DNA of 64,000 bases from Sphingobium sp. EP60837 (lineage in GTDB: Bacteria; Pseudomonadota; Alphaproteobacteria; Sphingomonadales; Sphingomonadaceae): the NCBI RefSeq assembly GCF_001658005.1, contig NZ_CP015987.1, positions 434,001-498,000 of the forward strand, read 5' to 3'. How positions within the stretch are numbered: position 1 is the first letter of the stretch; each line of letters begins with the position of its first letter. Of this stretch, positions 1-8,403 are shown in pieces. The notes beneath the pieces are model-generated. The model had not been told where the DNA came from, made no database searches, and worked only from the letters and a program-made list of their open reading frames with translations. Position numbers and translations under genes: made by a program.

Positions 1-759
1 GGTGGCGCCAAAAATCACGGCATCGTCATGCCGGACGCTGATCTCGACCAGGTCGTCAATGATCTTGCAGGCGCTGCCTTTGGCTCGGCCGGCGAACGCT
101 GCATGGCCCTGCCCGTCGTCGTGCCGATCGGGGATAGGACCGCCCTTGCCCTGCGCGAAAAGCTGATCCCGGCGATCGAAGCACTGCGCGTAGGCGTCTC
201 CACCGACCCCGACGCCCATTATGGCCCGGTCGTCACCGCCGCACATAAGGCGAAGATCGAAAGCTATATCCAGATGGGCGTCGATGAAGGCGCGGAGCTG
301 GTGGTCGATGGGCGCGGCTTCAAGCTGCAGGGGCATGAGGAAGGCTTCTTCGTCGGCCCTACGCTGTTCGACCATGTGAAGCCCACCATGCGCACCTACA
401 AGGAAGAGATTTTCGGTCCGGTCCTGCAGATGGTCCGTGCAGAGAATTTCGAAGAGGCGCTCGCCCTCCCCAGCCAGCATCAATATGGCAATGGCGTTGC
501 GATCTTCACGCGCAACGGCCACGCCGCGCGCGAATTCGCCGCCCGCGTGAATGTCGGCATGGTCGGCATCAACGTCCCGATCCCGGTGCCGGTCGCCTAT
601 CACACCTTCGGCGGCTGGAAGCGTTCGGCCTTTGGCGACACCAACCAGCACGGCATGGAAGGCGTCAAATTCTGGACGAAGGTAAAGACCGTGACGCAGC
701 GCTGGCCCGATGGCGGTGCGTCTGACGATAGTGCCTTCATCATTCCGACAATGGGGTGA
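1..759 (+). CDS. mmsA: Methylmalonate-semialdehyde dehydrogenase (CoA-acylating), C-terminal part
   Basis: This is the last enzyme of valine breakdown: it oxidises methylmalonate semialdehyde to propionyl-CoA using NAD and CoA in the cytoplasm. The frame is open from base 1, so the start lies outside the window. About 252 residues are visible, roughly the C-terminal half of a family of about 500. The aldehyde dehydrogenase nucleophile segment GSAGERCMA is present, with the catalytic Cys codon at about base 100. The later EEIFGPVL and FGGWKRSAFGD segments are also typical. The downstream acyl-CoA dehydrogenase, hydroxyisobutyryl-CoA hydrolase and hydroxyisobutyrate dehydrogenase complete a valine operon, which supports mmsA over other aldehyde dehydrogenases. 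Confidence 0.93.
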   Translation, partial: GGAKNHGIVMPDADLDQVVNDLAGAAFGSAGERCMALPVVVPIGDRTALALREKLIPAIEALRVGVSTDPDAHYGPVVTAAHKAKIESYIQMGVDEGAELVVDGRGFKLQGHEEGFFVGPTLFDHVKPTMRTYKEEIFGPVLQMVRAENFEEALALPSQHQYGNGVAIFTRNGHAAREFAARVNVGMVGINVPIPVPVAYHTFGGWKRSAFGDTNQHGMEGVKFWTKVKTVTQRWPDGGASDDSAFIIPTMG

Positions 760-763
760 TATT

Positions 764-793
764 TGTGCGGGGAGCGTCCACGCTCCCCGCACA
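764..793. terminator. GC-rich perfect hairpin between mmsA and the acyl-CoA dehydrogenase
   Basis: A 14-base arm TGTGCGGGGAGCGT (764-777) is exactly complementary to 780-793, leaving a very tight loop. It starts 5 bases after the mmsA stop. No U-tract follows, so it is more likely an attenuator, processing site or 3'-end stabiliser than a full intrinsic terminator. The next gene starts 80 bases downstream in the same direction. Confidence 0.5.
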
Positions 794-874
794 TGCCGGT
801 TGGCCGCACAGGTTCCAGCGGTCCAATAAGGCAGGCCGTGGCGTAAAGCGCCCCCACAACAGGGCTGAGAGACG

Positions 875-2017
875 ATGACCCAGTTCGATCTTACCGACGA
901 CCAGCGCGAAATTCAGGATCTGGCGCGGCGTTTCACCGCCGAGGCGATCACCCCCCATGCCGCGGAATGGGACGAAAAGCATATTTTCCCGCGCGACACG
1001 ATCCGCGCCGCGGCGGAACTGGGCTTTGGCGCCATCTATGTTTCCGAATCGTCCGGCGGCATCGGCCTCGGGCGGCTGGAGTCGGCGCTGATCATGGAGG
1101 CGATGGCCTATGGCTGCCCCTCCACCAGCGCCTTCATCTCCATCCACAATATGGCCGCCTGGATGATCGACCGCTTTGGCGGCCAGGGGGTCAAGGACAA
1201 ATATCTGCCCTCCATGGTGACGATGGACCGGATGGGCAGCTATTGCCTTACCGAAGCGGGCGCAGGGTCAGACGCCGCCGCGCTCAAGACCAGGGCGGTG
1301 AAGGATGGCGATCATTATGTCGTCACCGGCTCCAAGCAGTTCATCTCAGGGGGCGGCGAGAATGAAGTCTATGTCGTCATGGTCCGCACCGGCGAGGATG
1401 GGCCGAAGGGCATCAGCTGCCTCGTCATCGAAAAGGACATGTCCGGCGTCAGCTTCGGCGCGCAGGAACGCAAGCTCGGTTGGCATTCCCAACCGACCGC
1501 CCAGGTCAATTTCGACGGCGTACGCGTGCCGGTGGAAAATCTCGTCGGGGCAGAAGGCGAAGGTTTCCGCATCGCGATGATGGGCCTCGACGGCGGCCGT
1601 CTCAATATCGGCGCCTGTTCGCTCGGCGGCGCGCAGCGCTGCATCGACGAAGCGGTCGCCTATACCAAGGACCGGCAGCAGTTCGGCCAGAGCATCGCCG
1701 ATTTCCAGAACACGCAATTCACCTTGGCCGACATGGAAACGGAGCTTCAGGCCGCCCGCGCGCTGCTCTACATGGCCGCCGTCAAGGTCACGGAAAACGC
1801 GCCGGACAAGACCCGCTTCGCCGCCATGGCCAAGCGCATCGCTACGGACACCGGCTCTTCTGTCGCCGACCGTGCGCTGCAGTTGCACGGCGGCTATGGC
1901 TACCTGATGGATTATCCGATCGAACGCCTCTGGCGCGACCTGCGCGTCCATTCCATTCTGGAAGGCACCAATCAGGTCATGCGCATGATCGTTGCCCGCG
2001 ACATGCTGCGGCAATAG
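875..2017 (+). CDS. Acyl-CoA dehydrogenase, probably isobutyryl-CoA dehydrogenase
   Basis: This FAD flavoprotein removes two hydrogens from a short acyl-CoA. In this operon isobutyryl-CoA to methacrylyl-CoA is the likely reaction. The 380-residue length is normal for the family. The first signature CLTEAGAGSDAAALKT and the FAD/substrate segment GSKQFISGGGENEVY are visible. The C-terminal LHGGYGYLMDYPIERLWRD and LEGTNQ block contains the usual catalytic Glu. The start ATG follows a weak purine stretch. The next gene begins 7-10 bases after the stop. The exact acyl chain preference rests on neighbours, not on active-site residues. Confidence 0.88.
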   Translation: MTQFDLTDDQREIQDLARRFTAEAITPHAAEWDEKHIFPRDTIRAAAELGFGAIYVSESSGGIGLGRLESALIMEAMAYGCPSTSAFISIHNMAAWMIDRFGGQGVKDKYLPSMVTMDRMGSYCLTEAGAGSDAAALKTRAVKDGDHYVVTGSKQFISGGGENEVYVVMVRTGEDGPKGISCLVIEKDMSGVSFGAQERKLGWHSQPTAQVNFDGVRVPVENLVGAEGEGFRIAMMGLDGGRLNIGACSLGGAQRCIDEAVAYTKDRQQFGQSIADFQNTQFTLADMETELQAARALLYMAAVKVTENAPDKTRFAAMAKRIATDTGSSVADRALQLHGGYGYLMDYPIERLWRDLRVHSILEGTNQVMRMIVARDMLRQ

Positions 2018-2027
2018 GGGAGAGATG

Positions 2028-3110
2028 ATGACGGACCAGCTTCTGATTTCGATCGACAATGGCGTCGGCCGCATCCGGTTGAATCGGCCAAAGGCAATTC
2101 ACGCGCTCACAACCGAGATGTGCGCCGCGATGATCGATACGCTGCTGGCCTGGCGTCAGGACGACAGCGTCGTCGCGGTGATGCTCGACCACGCACCCTC
2201 GCCGGATGGCGATCCCAAATTGTCGCGCGGCTTCTGCGCAGGCGGCGACATCGCCATGCTCGCGGGCAGCGCGAAGGGCGACTGCGCACAGGCCGAGCAA
2301 TTTTTCCATACGGAATATCGCCTCAATCATCTGCTGTTCGTCTATGAAAAGCCGGTCATCGCCTTCATCGACGGCATCGTTATGGGCGGCGGCGTCGGCA
2401 TCTCCGATCCCGCCCGTTTCCGCATCGCGACCGAACGAACGACTTACGCCATGCCCGAAACCGGCATCGGCCTGTTCCCGGACGTGGGCGGCGGCTGGTT
2501 CCTCCCCCGCATGCCCGGCCGCGCGGGCGCATGGCTCGCGACCACAGGCGCGCGGATCAAGGGCGCGGACTGCCTCGCGATAGGCATCGCCACCCATTAT
2601 ATGGCGTCGGACAAGCTCGACGCCGTCAAGGCGCGGATCATCGCCGACCCGGACGGCCTTGGCGAAATCCTCGACGAAATGAGCGACACGCCGCCACCTT
2701 CCCAATGGGAAGCGCGGCGCGAAGATATCGATCGCCTCTTCGCTTCGGACCGTTATCAGGATATTCTCGCCGCGCTTCAGGCAGACGGATCGGAATGGGC
2801 GCGAGCGCAACTCGCAACCCTCGCCACCAAATCGCCTCAAACGATAAAGGTCGCACTGCGGCAAATGGCGGAGGGTGCGGCTTTCACCGACTTTGCCGAC
2901 AATATGCGCAACGAATATCGCATCGGCTGCCATGTCATCCGCCGTCCCGACTTCATCGAAGGCGTGCGCGCGGTGATCTTTGACAAGGATAATGCGCCGC
3001 GATGGAACCCGGCCACGCCCGAAGAGGTGACGGACGAGCTAATCGACAGCCTGTTCGCCCCGCTGCCGCCGGAAAAGGAATGGACGCCGCTTCCCCAATT
3101 GCGCGGCTGA
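2028..3110 (+). CDS. 3-hydroxyisobutyryl-CoA hydrolase (enoyl-CoA hydratase/isomerase fold)
   Basis: A crotonase-fold enzyme that removes CoA from 3-hydroxyisobutyryl-CoA in valine catabolism. It has about 360 residues, longer than a plain enoyl-CoA hydratase and typical of HIBCH. The oxyanion-hole and active-site segments RGFCAGGDI and MGGGVGIS are present, as is the HIBCH-type MPETGIGLFPDVGGG. Two ATGs stand in tandem (2025 and 2028) directly after GGGGAGAG. The second gives the better spacing and was chosen, but the first is possible. An in-frame extension back to 1992 overlaps the previous gene and has no ribosome binding site. Confidence 0.88.
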   Translation: MTDQLLISIDNGVGRIRLNRPKAIHALTTEMCAAMIDTLLAWRQDDSVVAVMLDHAPSPDGDPKLSRGFCAGGDIAMLAGSAKGDCAQAEQFFHTEYRLNHLLFVYEKPVIAFIDGIVMGGGVGISDPARFRIATERTTYAMPETGIGLFPDVGGGWFLPRMPGRAGAWLATTGARIKGADCLAIGIATHYMASDKLDAVKARIIADPDGLGEILDEMSDTPPPSQWEARREDIDRLFASDRYQDILAALQADGSEWARAQLATLATKSPQTIKVALRQMAEGAAFTDFADNMRNEYRIGCHVIRRPDFIEGVRAVIFDKDNAPRWNPATPEEVTDELIDSLFAPLPPEKEWTPLPQLRG

Positions 3111-3132
3111 GAAGAACAAAGGAGAGCCTGAC

Positions 3133-4017
3133 ATGAGCCAGACCATCGCCTTCATCGGCCTCGGCAATATGGGCGGCGGCATGGCCGCCAACCTGCTGAA
3201 GAACGGCTTTGCCGTCCGCGCCTTCGACCTGTCAGAGGACGCATTAGCGAAGGCGGAAGCGGCAGGCGCCGTCCATTGCGCCAGCGCCGCCAATGCCGTT
3301 GAGCAGGCAGACGCTGTGGTCTCCATGCTCCCCGCGGGCAAGCATGTCGAAGCCGTCTATTCCAGCGAGGTCTTTGGCGCGGCAAAGCCCGGCGCTCTTT
3401 TCGTTGACTGCTCCACCATCGACGTCGCCACCGCGCGCCGCGTCGAGGAAGCAGCTCAGGCTAAGGGGTTCGAAATGGTCGATGCCCCCGTCTCGGGCGG
3501 CATCGCCGCTGCCGCCGGCGGCACGCTGACCTTCATGGTGGGCGGCAGCGAGGCCGCCTACGGCAGGGCAAAGCCCATCCTGTCCGCCATGGGCAAGGCT
3601 GTGATCCACGCAGGCGGCGCAGGCAATGGGCAGGCAGCCAAGATCTGCAACAACATGTTGCTCGGCGCGACGATGGTCGCCACCTGCGAAAGCTTCGCCA
3701 TGGCCAAAAAGCTCGGCCTCGACCCACAAACCTTTTACGACATCTCCAGCGTGTCCTCGGGCCAGAGCTGGTCGATGACCAGCTATTGCCCGGTCCCCGG
3801 CGTCGGCCCGCAAAGCCCGTCCGACAATGGCTATCAGGGCGGCTTCGCGGTGGGCCTGATGCTCAAGGACCTGAAGCTCGCCACTGAAGCCGCCGCTTCG
3901 GTGGGCGCCTCAGTGCCGATGGGCAGCACCGCTGAAGCCCTCTACCAACTGCTTGCCAACCAGGGGGAGTCGGGCCGCGACTTCTCCTTGATGATCGAGA
4001 TGCTGGAGGGGAAATAA
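3133..4017 (+). CDS. mmsB: 3-hydroxyisobutyrate dehydrogenase
   Basis: This enzyme oxidises 3-hydroxyisobutyrate to methylmalonate semialdehyde with NAD, feeding MmsA upstream in the same operon. It has 294 residues, a normal length. The Rossmann motif GLGNMGGGMAANL lies at the N terminus. The family segment DAPVSGG follows at about 120-126. The helix GNGQAAKICNNMLLG carries the catalytic Lys. A Shine-Dalgarno GGAGAG lies about 8 bases before the ATG. It is the last gene of the valine operon and is followed by repeat-rich non-coding DNA. Confidence 0.93.
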   Translation: MSQTIAFIGLGNMGGGMAANLLKNGFAVRAFDLSEDALAKAEAAGAVHCASAANAVEQADAVVSMLPAGKHVEAVYSSEVFGAAKPGALFVDCSTIDVATARRVEEAAQAKGFEMVDAPVSGGIAAAAGGTLTFMVGGSEAAYGRAKPILSAMGKAVIHAGGAGNGQAAKICNNMLLGATMVATCESFAMAKKLGLDPQTFYDISSVSSGQSWSMTSYCPVPGVGPQSPSDNGYQGGFAVGLMLKDLKLATEAAASVGASVPMGSTAEALYQLLANQGESGRDFSLMIEMLEGK

Positions 4018-4277
4018 CATCCTTCTCTCCCCTTAAGGGGTCGATGAGAGGCAGGGGAGAGAGGAGCGACAGCAGGTCACTCACTCCCCCTCTCGCGGCA
4101 CCATTACGCTCGCCACCCTCTCCCTCAGGAGAGAGGGAATTTGCGTCCATCCCACAAGCACCTCATCCTGAACTTGTTTCACGATCCATTTCGCCCCACA
4201 CATCGAAGCTCAATCAAAGCAAAGATGCCGAACCAATTTCAGCATGACGAAGGGGGCAGGCATAACAGCCGCGATAA
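4018..4277. repeat. Intergenic repeat region with three inverted repeats
   Basis: No gene is seen in this 260-base gap. It holds a perfect 10-base inverted repeat TCTCTCCCCT (4024-4033) with 4053-4062. A second hairpin pairs CCCTCTC (4116-4122) with 4131-4137. A longer imperfect inverted repeat links 4163-4180 (TCATCCTGAACTTGTTTC) with 4230-4247. The last element matches a dispersed sequence that I recall as common between sphingomonad genes. The hairpins probably end valine operon transcription. Confidence 0.6.
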
Positions 4278-5168
4278 ATGATCGACCCCAGAGCCCTCCG
4301 CACCTTCCTTGCCGTCTGCCGCGCTAATTCGATCAGCGGCGGCGCGCGGCTACTCAACATTTCTCAGCCCTCCGTTTCCATCGCCATTGCGCAGCTCGAA
4401 CAATCGATCGGCGCAACCCTGCTCGAACGCTCACGCGCGGGCATCCTGCTCACCGCCGAAGGACGCATGCTGCTCCGCCGCGCTCAGGCGATGGAGGGGC
4501 TGTTGAAAGACGCCGAGGAAGAGCTGCAACTGTCCCGTCAGGGCATCGCCGGCCCTTTGCGCATCGGAGGCACACCCGGCGCGCTGGTCAGCCTTCTCCC
4601 CGGCGCGGTCCGCTTCCTGGAAGATGACATCGGCAGCTTCGCGCTCCACGTCATCGAACGGCCCGATCCCGACCTCGCAACCCTGCTGCGTCAGGGCGAC
4701 ATAGAATTGGCCTTCGTCACCACCGGCATAGACACGCCGCCCGACGACCTAGACGAAATCACTTTTTCGCAGGACCCCTTCGCCCTCATAGTCGGCCGCG
4801 CCAACGAACATCTGCCAAGCGAAGTCTCGCTCAAGGATGTAGCGGACCTCCGCTGGGTCCTCCCCGAAGCACGCGGCGCATTCCGCCGCCAGATCGACGC
4901 GCTGTTCCTGGGCGCGAGCGCTGCCGTGCCGCGTGACAGCATCCGCTGTGACTCTCTTCTCACCACCAAGGCGATCGTGCGGGCCAGCAGCCGCGTGACT
5001 ATCCTCCCGATGCAGGTCGCAGCCGCCGAATTATCCATCGGCGTCCTGCGCGCCATCGCGATTCAGGAAGCCATATTTCCCCGCAGCATCGGCATCCGCA
5101 AGCTGAAGGGCGCCCGGCTATCCGCTCTGGCTCAACACCTGCTTGACCAACTCATCCATAGCCGGTGA
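4278..5168 (+). CDS. LysR-family transcriptional regulator
   Basis: DNA-binding regulator of 296 residues with the usual LysR layout: an N-terminal winged helix-turn-helix (residues 1-60, with SISGGARLLNISQPSVS as recognition region), then a linker helix and a periplasmic-binding-like effector domain. It lies at the head of a long co-directional catabolic locus and 88 bases before the amidohydrolase gene. A 24-base dyad sits in that gap, so it likely controls that locus in response to a pathway intermediate. The flavonoid regulator FdeR is also a LysR protein, but assignment to that subgroup is inference. Confidence 0.88.
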   Translation: MIDPRALRTFLAVCRANSISGGARLLNISQPSVSIAIAQLEQSIGATLLERSRAGILLTAEGRMLLRRAQAMEGLLKDAEEELQLSRQGIAGPLRIGGTPGALVSLLPGAVRFLEDDIGSFALHVIERPDPDLATLLRQGDIELAFVTTGIDTPPDDLDEITFSQDPFALIVGRANEHLPSEVSLKDVADLRWVLPEARGAFRRQIDALFLGASAAVPRDSIRCDSLLTTKAIVRASSRVTILPMQVAAAELSIGVLRAIAIQEAIFPRSIGIRKLKGARLSALAQHLLDQLIHSR

Positions 5169-5188
5169 CTATGGTAATAGAAAAAATG

Positions 5189-5212
5189 ATTATTTTTCTT
5201 TTGTGAAATAAT
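5189..5212. promoter_or_regulatory. Candidate LysR operator upstream of the amidohydrolase gene
   Basis: ATTATTT (5189-5195) and AAATAAT (5206-5212) form a perfect dyad with a 10-base spacer in an AT-rich island of an otherwise GC-rich sequence. LysR proteins bind AT-rich T-N11-A dyads, and the site lies between a lysR gene and the first gene of the locus. Binding by this particular regulator is inferred. Confidence 0.45.
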
Positions 5213-5256
5213 GGCGCATTCCCTGCCCGGCAAGACAAGGACCGGGAGAGGAAGGC

Positions 5257-6492
5257 ATGCGGCAGCTCATCCATGATGTGCGCATTTTCGATGGTAGCGG
5301 CGCTGCCAGCGCGCCGGGCTCTGTGCTGATCGACGGCGACCAGATCGCCGCCATTCTTCCCGAAGGCGCAGACCTCACGACGATCACGAGCGACACCCGC
5401 ATCGATGGGCGAGGCAACACCCTCATGCCGGGCATGGTTGACGCCCATTGCCATCTCACCTGGGGCAGCTCCGTCGAGCATATCTACCACCAGTTCATCC
5501 TGCCGCCCGAGGAACTGAAGACCGCCGCCTGGCGCAACGCCCGCGTCCTGCTCGACCATGGTTTCACCAGCGCCTATTCCGCCGGAGCCCTTGGCGAAAA
5601 TATAGAGGCTGCCCTCGCCTGCGCCATTGAGGCGGGGGAAACCGCAGGCCCGCGCCTTATCCCCTCCACCCTCGAACGCAGCCCCGAAGGCGAACAGGGC
5701 GTGGAGACCGGTGATGTCTTCAACGGCCGCGGCCCGGACGCGATGCGCGCGTTCATGGACCATTGCCGCGACACCCGCGTCAAGTCGGTGAAGCTCGTCA
5801 TCTCGGGCGAGGATGCGCTGAAGCCCGGATCAGCCCAGGACATTCTCTACAGCGACGAGGAAATCGAGGCCGCAGGCGAAGCGGCAAAGGCGAACGGCCT
5901 GTGGATCGCCGCCCATACCTACTCCACCCGCGCCATCGAGATGGCGATCAGGGCTGGCGCTCGCATCCTCTATCATTGCTCCTTCGCCGACGAAGCCGCC
6001 ATCGACCTGATGGCCGCGCACAAGGCTGATTTCTTCTATGCTCCCGGCCCCGGCGTGTCGGTCGCCGCGCTCGAAGCCACGCCGCCGCCGCATATCGACA
6101 TGAGAGCGATGAAGGCCAGCGCCACCCAGCGCCTGCAGCTGGAGGCGAACCTCGTTCCAGAACTCAAGCGCCGGGGCGTGCGCATCCTTATCGGCGGCGA
6201 CTATGGCTTCCCCTTCAATCCCCATGGCCGCAACGCCCGCGATCTCCAGCACTTCGTGGACTATTACGGCTTCACCCCGGCGGAGGCGCTGAGCGCTGCA
6301 ACCATGCTCGGCGGCCAGTTGATGGGCCAGCAGGTCGGCCTCATCCGCGAAAATTATCTTGCCGACCTCCTCTTGGTCGACGGCGATCCCACGCAGGACA
6401 TTGCCATCCTCCAGGATCCCGCGCGCCTCACGGTGATCATGCAGGGCGGCCGCCTTCACAAAGCCCCCGCCGCCCAGCCGGTTTCCGCCTGA
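5257..6492 (+). CDS. Metal-dependent amidohydrolase-family protein
   Basis: 411-residue member of the amidohydrolase superfamily (imidazolonepropionase-like layout) with no signal peptide, so cytoplasmic. The metal-binding segment GMVDAHCHLTWG lies at about residues 64-75. AAHTYS and YHCS supply further His ligands, and GGDYGFPF near the C terminus carries the expected Asp. The ATG follows GGGAGAGGAAGGC. It is the first gene of the catabolic locus, 16 bases before the hydroxylase. It may open a lactone, amide or C-C bond of a ring-cleavage product, but the substrate cannot be read from the sequence. Confidence 0.82.
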   Translation: MRQLIHDVRIFDGSGAASAPGSVLIDGDQIAAILPEGADLTTITSDTRIDGRGNTLMPGMVDAHCHLTWGSSVEHIYHQFILPPEELKTAAWRNARVLLDHGFTSAYSAGALGENIEAALACAIEAGETAGPRLIPSTLERSPEGEQGVETGDVFNGRGPDAMRAFMDHCRDTRVKSVKLVISGEDALKPGSAQDILYSDEEIEAAGEAAKANGLWIAAHTYSTRAIEMAIRAGARILYHCSFADEAAIDLMAAHKADFFYAPGPGVSVAALEATPPPHIDMRAMKASATQRLQLEANLVPELKRRGVRILIGGDYGFPFNPHGRNARDLQHFVDYYGFTPAEALSAATMLGGQLMGQQVGLIRENYLADLLLVDGDPTQDIAILQDPARLTVIMQGGRLHKAPAAQPVSA

Positions 6493-6508
6493 AAGAGCCG
6501 ATCCCAGA

Positions 6509-7975
6509 ATGTTCGACGTAGCGATCATCGGTTGCGGTCCGGTAGGGGCTTTTGCCGCCAATCTCCTCGGCAAGGCGGGCCTGTCAGTGCTCGTCGTCGA
6601 GCAGGAGGCGCAGCCCTATCCCCTCCCCCGTGCCGTCCATCTCGATCATGAGATGATGCGCCTGTTCCAATCGGCGGGCGTCATCGATCGCGTCGCCCCC
6701 GACATGCGCGATACCGAAGGTCATCTTCATGTCGGCGCGGACCATGGCGTCATCCGCTATATGGGCACGGTCGGCCGCCCCCGCCCGTTCAGCTGGTCCA
6801 ACGACTATTTCTTCTACCAGCCCGAACTGGAACAGCATCTCCGCAACGCGCTCGCCGCCTATCCCAATGTCGCCGTGCAGCTCGGCACCGCGTTCGAAGG
6901 GCTGGAACAGGACGACGAAGCCGTCACCCTCCGCCTCTCGGGCAACCGCACCGAACGCGCCCGCTATGTCATCGCCTGCGACGGTTCCCGCAGCGCTGTT
7001 CGCAAGGCGCTCGGCATCGCGCTTGACGATCTCGATTTTGAGGAACCCTGGCTCGTCGTCGATGCCGAAGTCGATGGCCCGGTCCGTTTCCCCGATCTCT
7101 GGGGCGTGCCGAAAGCTGCCGATCTGCAGAAGCTCTCGGTCATGATCTGCGACCCAAAGCGTCCCGCGACCATCGTGCCGGGCCGTGGTAATCACCGCCG
7201 CTGGGAATTCATGCTCCTCCCCGGTGAGGATGACAGCGTCCTGATGCAGCCGGACAATGTCGCCGCGCTCGTCGCTCCCTATCTGACCGACGTCCCGCAC
7301 AAGATCGTACGCGCCGCCACCTACCGCTTCCACGGCCTCATCGCCGAACAATGGCGGCAGGGCCGCGTCTTCCTTGCCGGAGACGCTGCGCATCAGACGC
7401 CGCCCTTCTTCGGTCAGGGCATGTGCCACGGCCTGCGCGACATCGCGAACCTCGCCTGGAAACTCGAACTGGCGCTGGCCGATCGCGCCCCCGCCACCCT
7501 CCTCGACAGCTACCAGACAGAGCGTGACCCCCATGTCCGCGCGGTCATCTCCGCCGCCGTCGCCGCTGGCCGCTACATCTGCATGCTCGACCCCGCACAG
7601 GCCGCCGCCCGCGACACGCAGATGCGCGAGGCCGCCAAGAGCGTTAGTCAAGGCACCGCCGCCGACCTCATCCCGCCCATCGCGCAGGGCATCGTTGCCA
7701 CTGGCATGCCCGGTGCAGGTGAACGCTTCATCCAGCCCTGCGTCAATGGCCAGTTACTCGACGACATCACCGGCAGCGGCTGGCGTCTCTTCTCCCGCGC
7801 GCCCATCGACGCCCCCACCGAGATCACCGTCGTCCTCATAACCGAAGGCGCGATCGAGGATTGGCTCACCGCCCATGACGCGCAAGCCGTCCTCGTCCGC
7901 CCGGACCATTATGTCTTTGGCACCGGCGCACCCGCCGACCTCCTCGCCCAGCTCGAAGGAAAGCTCCGGCCATGA
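6509..7975 (+). CDS. FAD-dependent aromatic ring monooxygenase (MhpA-like)
   Basis: Class A flavoprotein hydroxylase of 488 residues that likely uses NAD(P)H and O2 to hydroxylate a phenolic ring. The N-terminal GCGPVGAFAANLLGKAG is the FAD dinucleotide-binding fold. CDGSRSAVRKALG is the central DG motif. GRVFLAGDAAHQTPPFFGQG is the second FAD-binding GD motif. A C-terminal thioredoxin-like tail follows. The closest layout is 3-(3-hydroxyphenyl)propionate hydroxylase. The flavanone 8-hydroxylase FdeE of Herbaspirillum is, to my knowledge, of the same general class. It overlaps the next gene by ATGA. Confidence 0.87.
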   Translation: MFDVAIIGCGPVGAFAANLLGKAGLSVLVVEQEAQPYPLPRAVHLDHEMMRLFQSAGVIDRVAPDMRDTEGHLHVGADHGVIRYMGTVGRPRPFSWSNDYFFYQPELEQHLRNALAAYPNVAVQLGTAFEGLEQDDEAVTLRLSGNRTERARYVIACDGSRSAVRKALGIALDDLDFEEPWLVVDAEVDGPVRFPDLWGVPKAADLQKLSVMICDPKRPATIVPGRGNHRRWEFMLLPGEDDSVLMQPDNVAALVAPYLTDVPHKIVRAATYRFHGLIAEQWRQGRVFLAGDAAHQTPPFFGQGMCHGLRDIANLAWKLELALADRAPATLLDSYQTERDPHVRAVISAAVAAGRYICMLDPAQAAARDTQMREAAKSVSQGTAADLIPPIAQGIVATGMPGAGERFIQPCVNGQLLDDITGSGWRLFSRAPIDAPTEITVVLITEGAIEDWLTAHDAQAVLVRPDHYVFGTGAPADLLAQLEGKLRP

Positions 7976-8403
7976 CCATCACACTCGCCCAGGCACGCTC
8001 CATCCTCGACGCCGCGCTCACCCACGCCCGCGCGCAGGATGCGCAGCCGCTCGCGATCGTCATCCTCGACGCAGGCGCGCACCCCGTCGCCTTCGCGCGC
8101 GAGGACGGCGCCAGTCTCTTCCGCTTCGACATAGCCAGGGCAAAGGCCTCGGGCGCATTGGGGTTGGGAGCGGATACACGGGTCATCGCGACCCGCGCCG
8201 TCGCCAACCCCGCCTTCTTCCAGAGCGTGGTGGCCGTCACCGGCGGCCAGCTCGCTCTGTCACCCGGCGGCGTCATCATCCGTGACTCGGAATGGCGGCT
8301 AATCGGCGCCGTCGGGACCAGCGGCGACACGGGCGACATAGACGAAGCCTGCGCCATCGCCGGGATCACCGCCGCCGGCCTTACCCACGGAGCCGCATCA
8401 TGA
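7972..8403 (+). CDS. HbpS/GlcG-like (DUF336) protein
   Basis: 143-residue single-domain protein of the GlcG/HbpS heme-binding-like family. The opening ITLAQARSILDAALTHA and the core segment LAIVILDAGAHPVAFARED are diagnostic. The family is frequent in aromatic and glycolate catabolic operons but its catalytic role is poorly defined. Proposed roles include binding heme or small ligands and assisting isomerase-type steps. It overlaps both neighbours by ATGA, so it is translated together with the hydroxylase and the VOC protein and probably takes part in the same pathway. Confidence 0.82.
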   Translation: MTITLAQARSILDAALTHARAQDAQPLAIVILDAGAHPVAFAREDGASLFRFDIARAKASGALGLGADTRVIATRAVANPAFFQSVVAVTGGQLALSPGGVIIRDSEWRLIGAVGTSGDTGDIDEACAIAGITAAGLTHGAAS

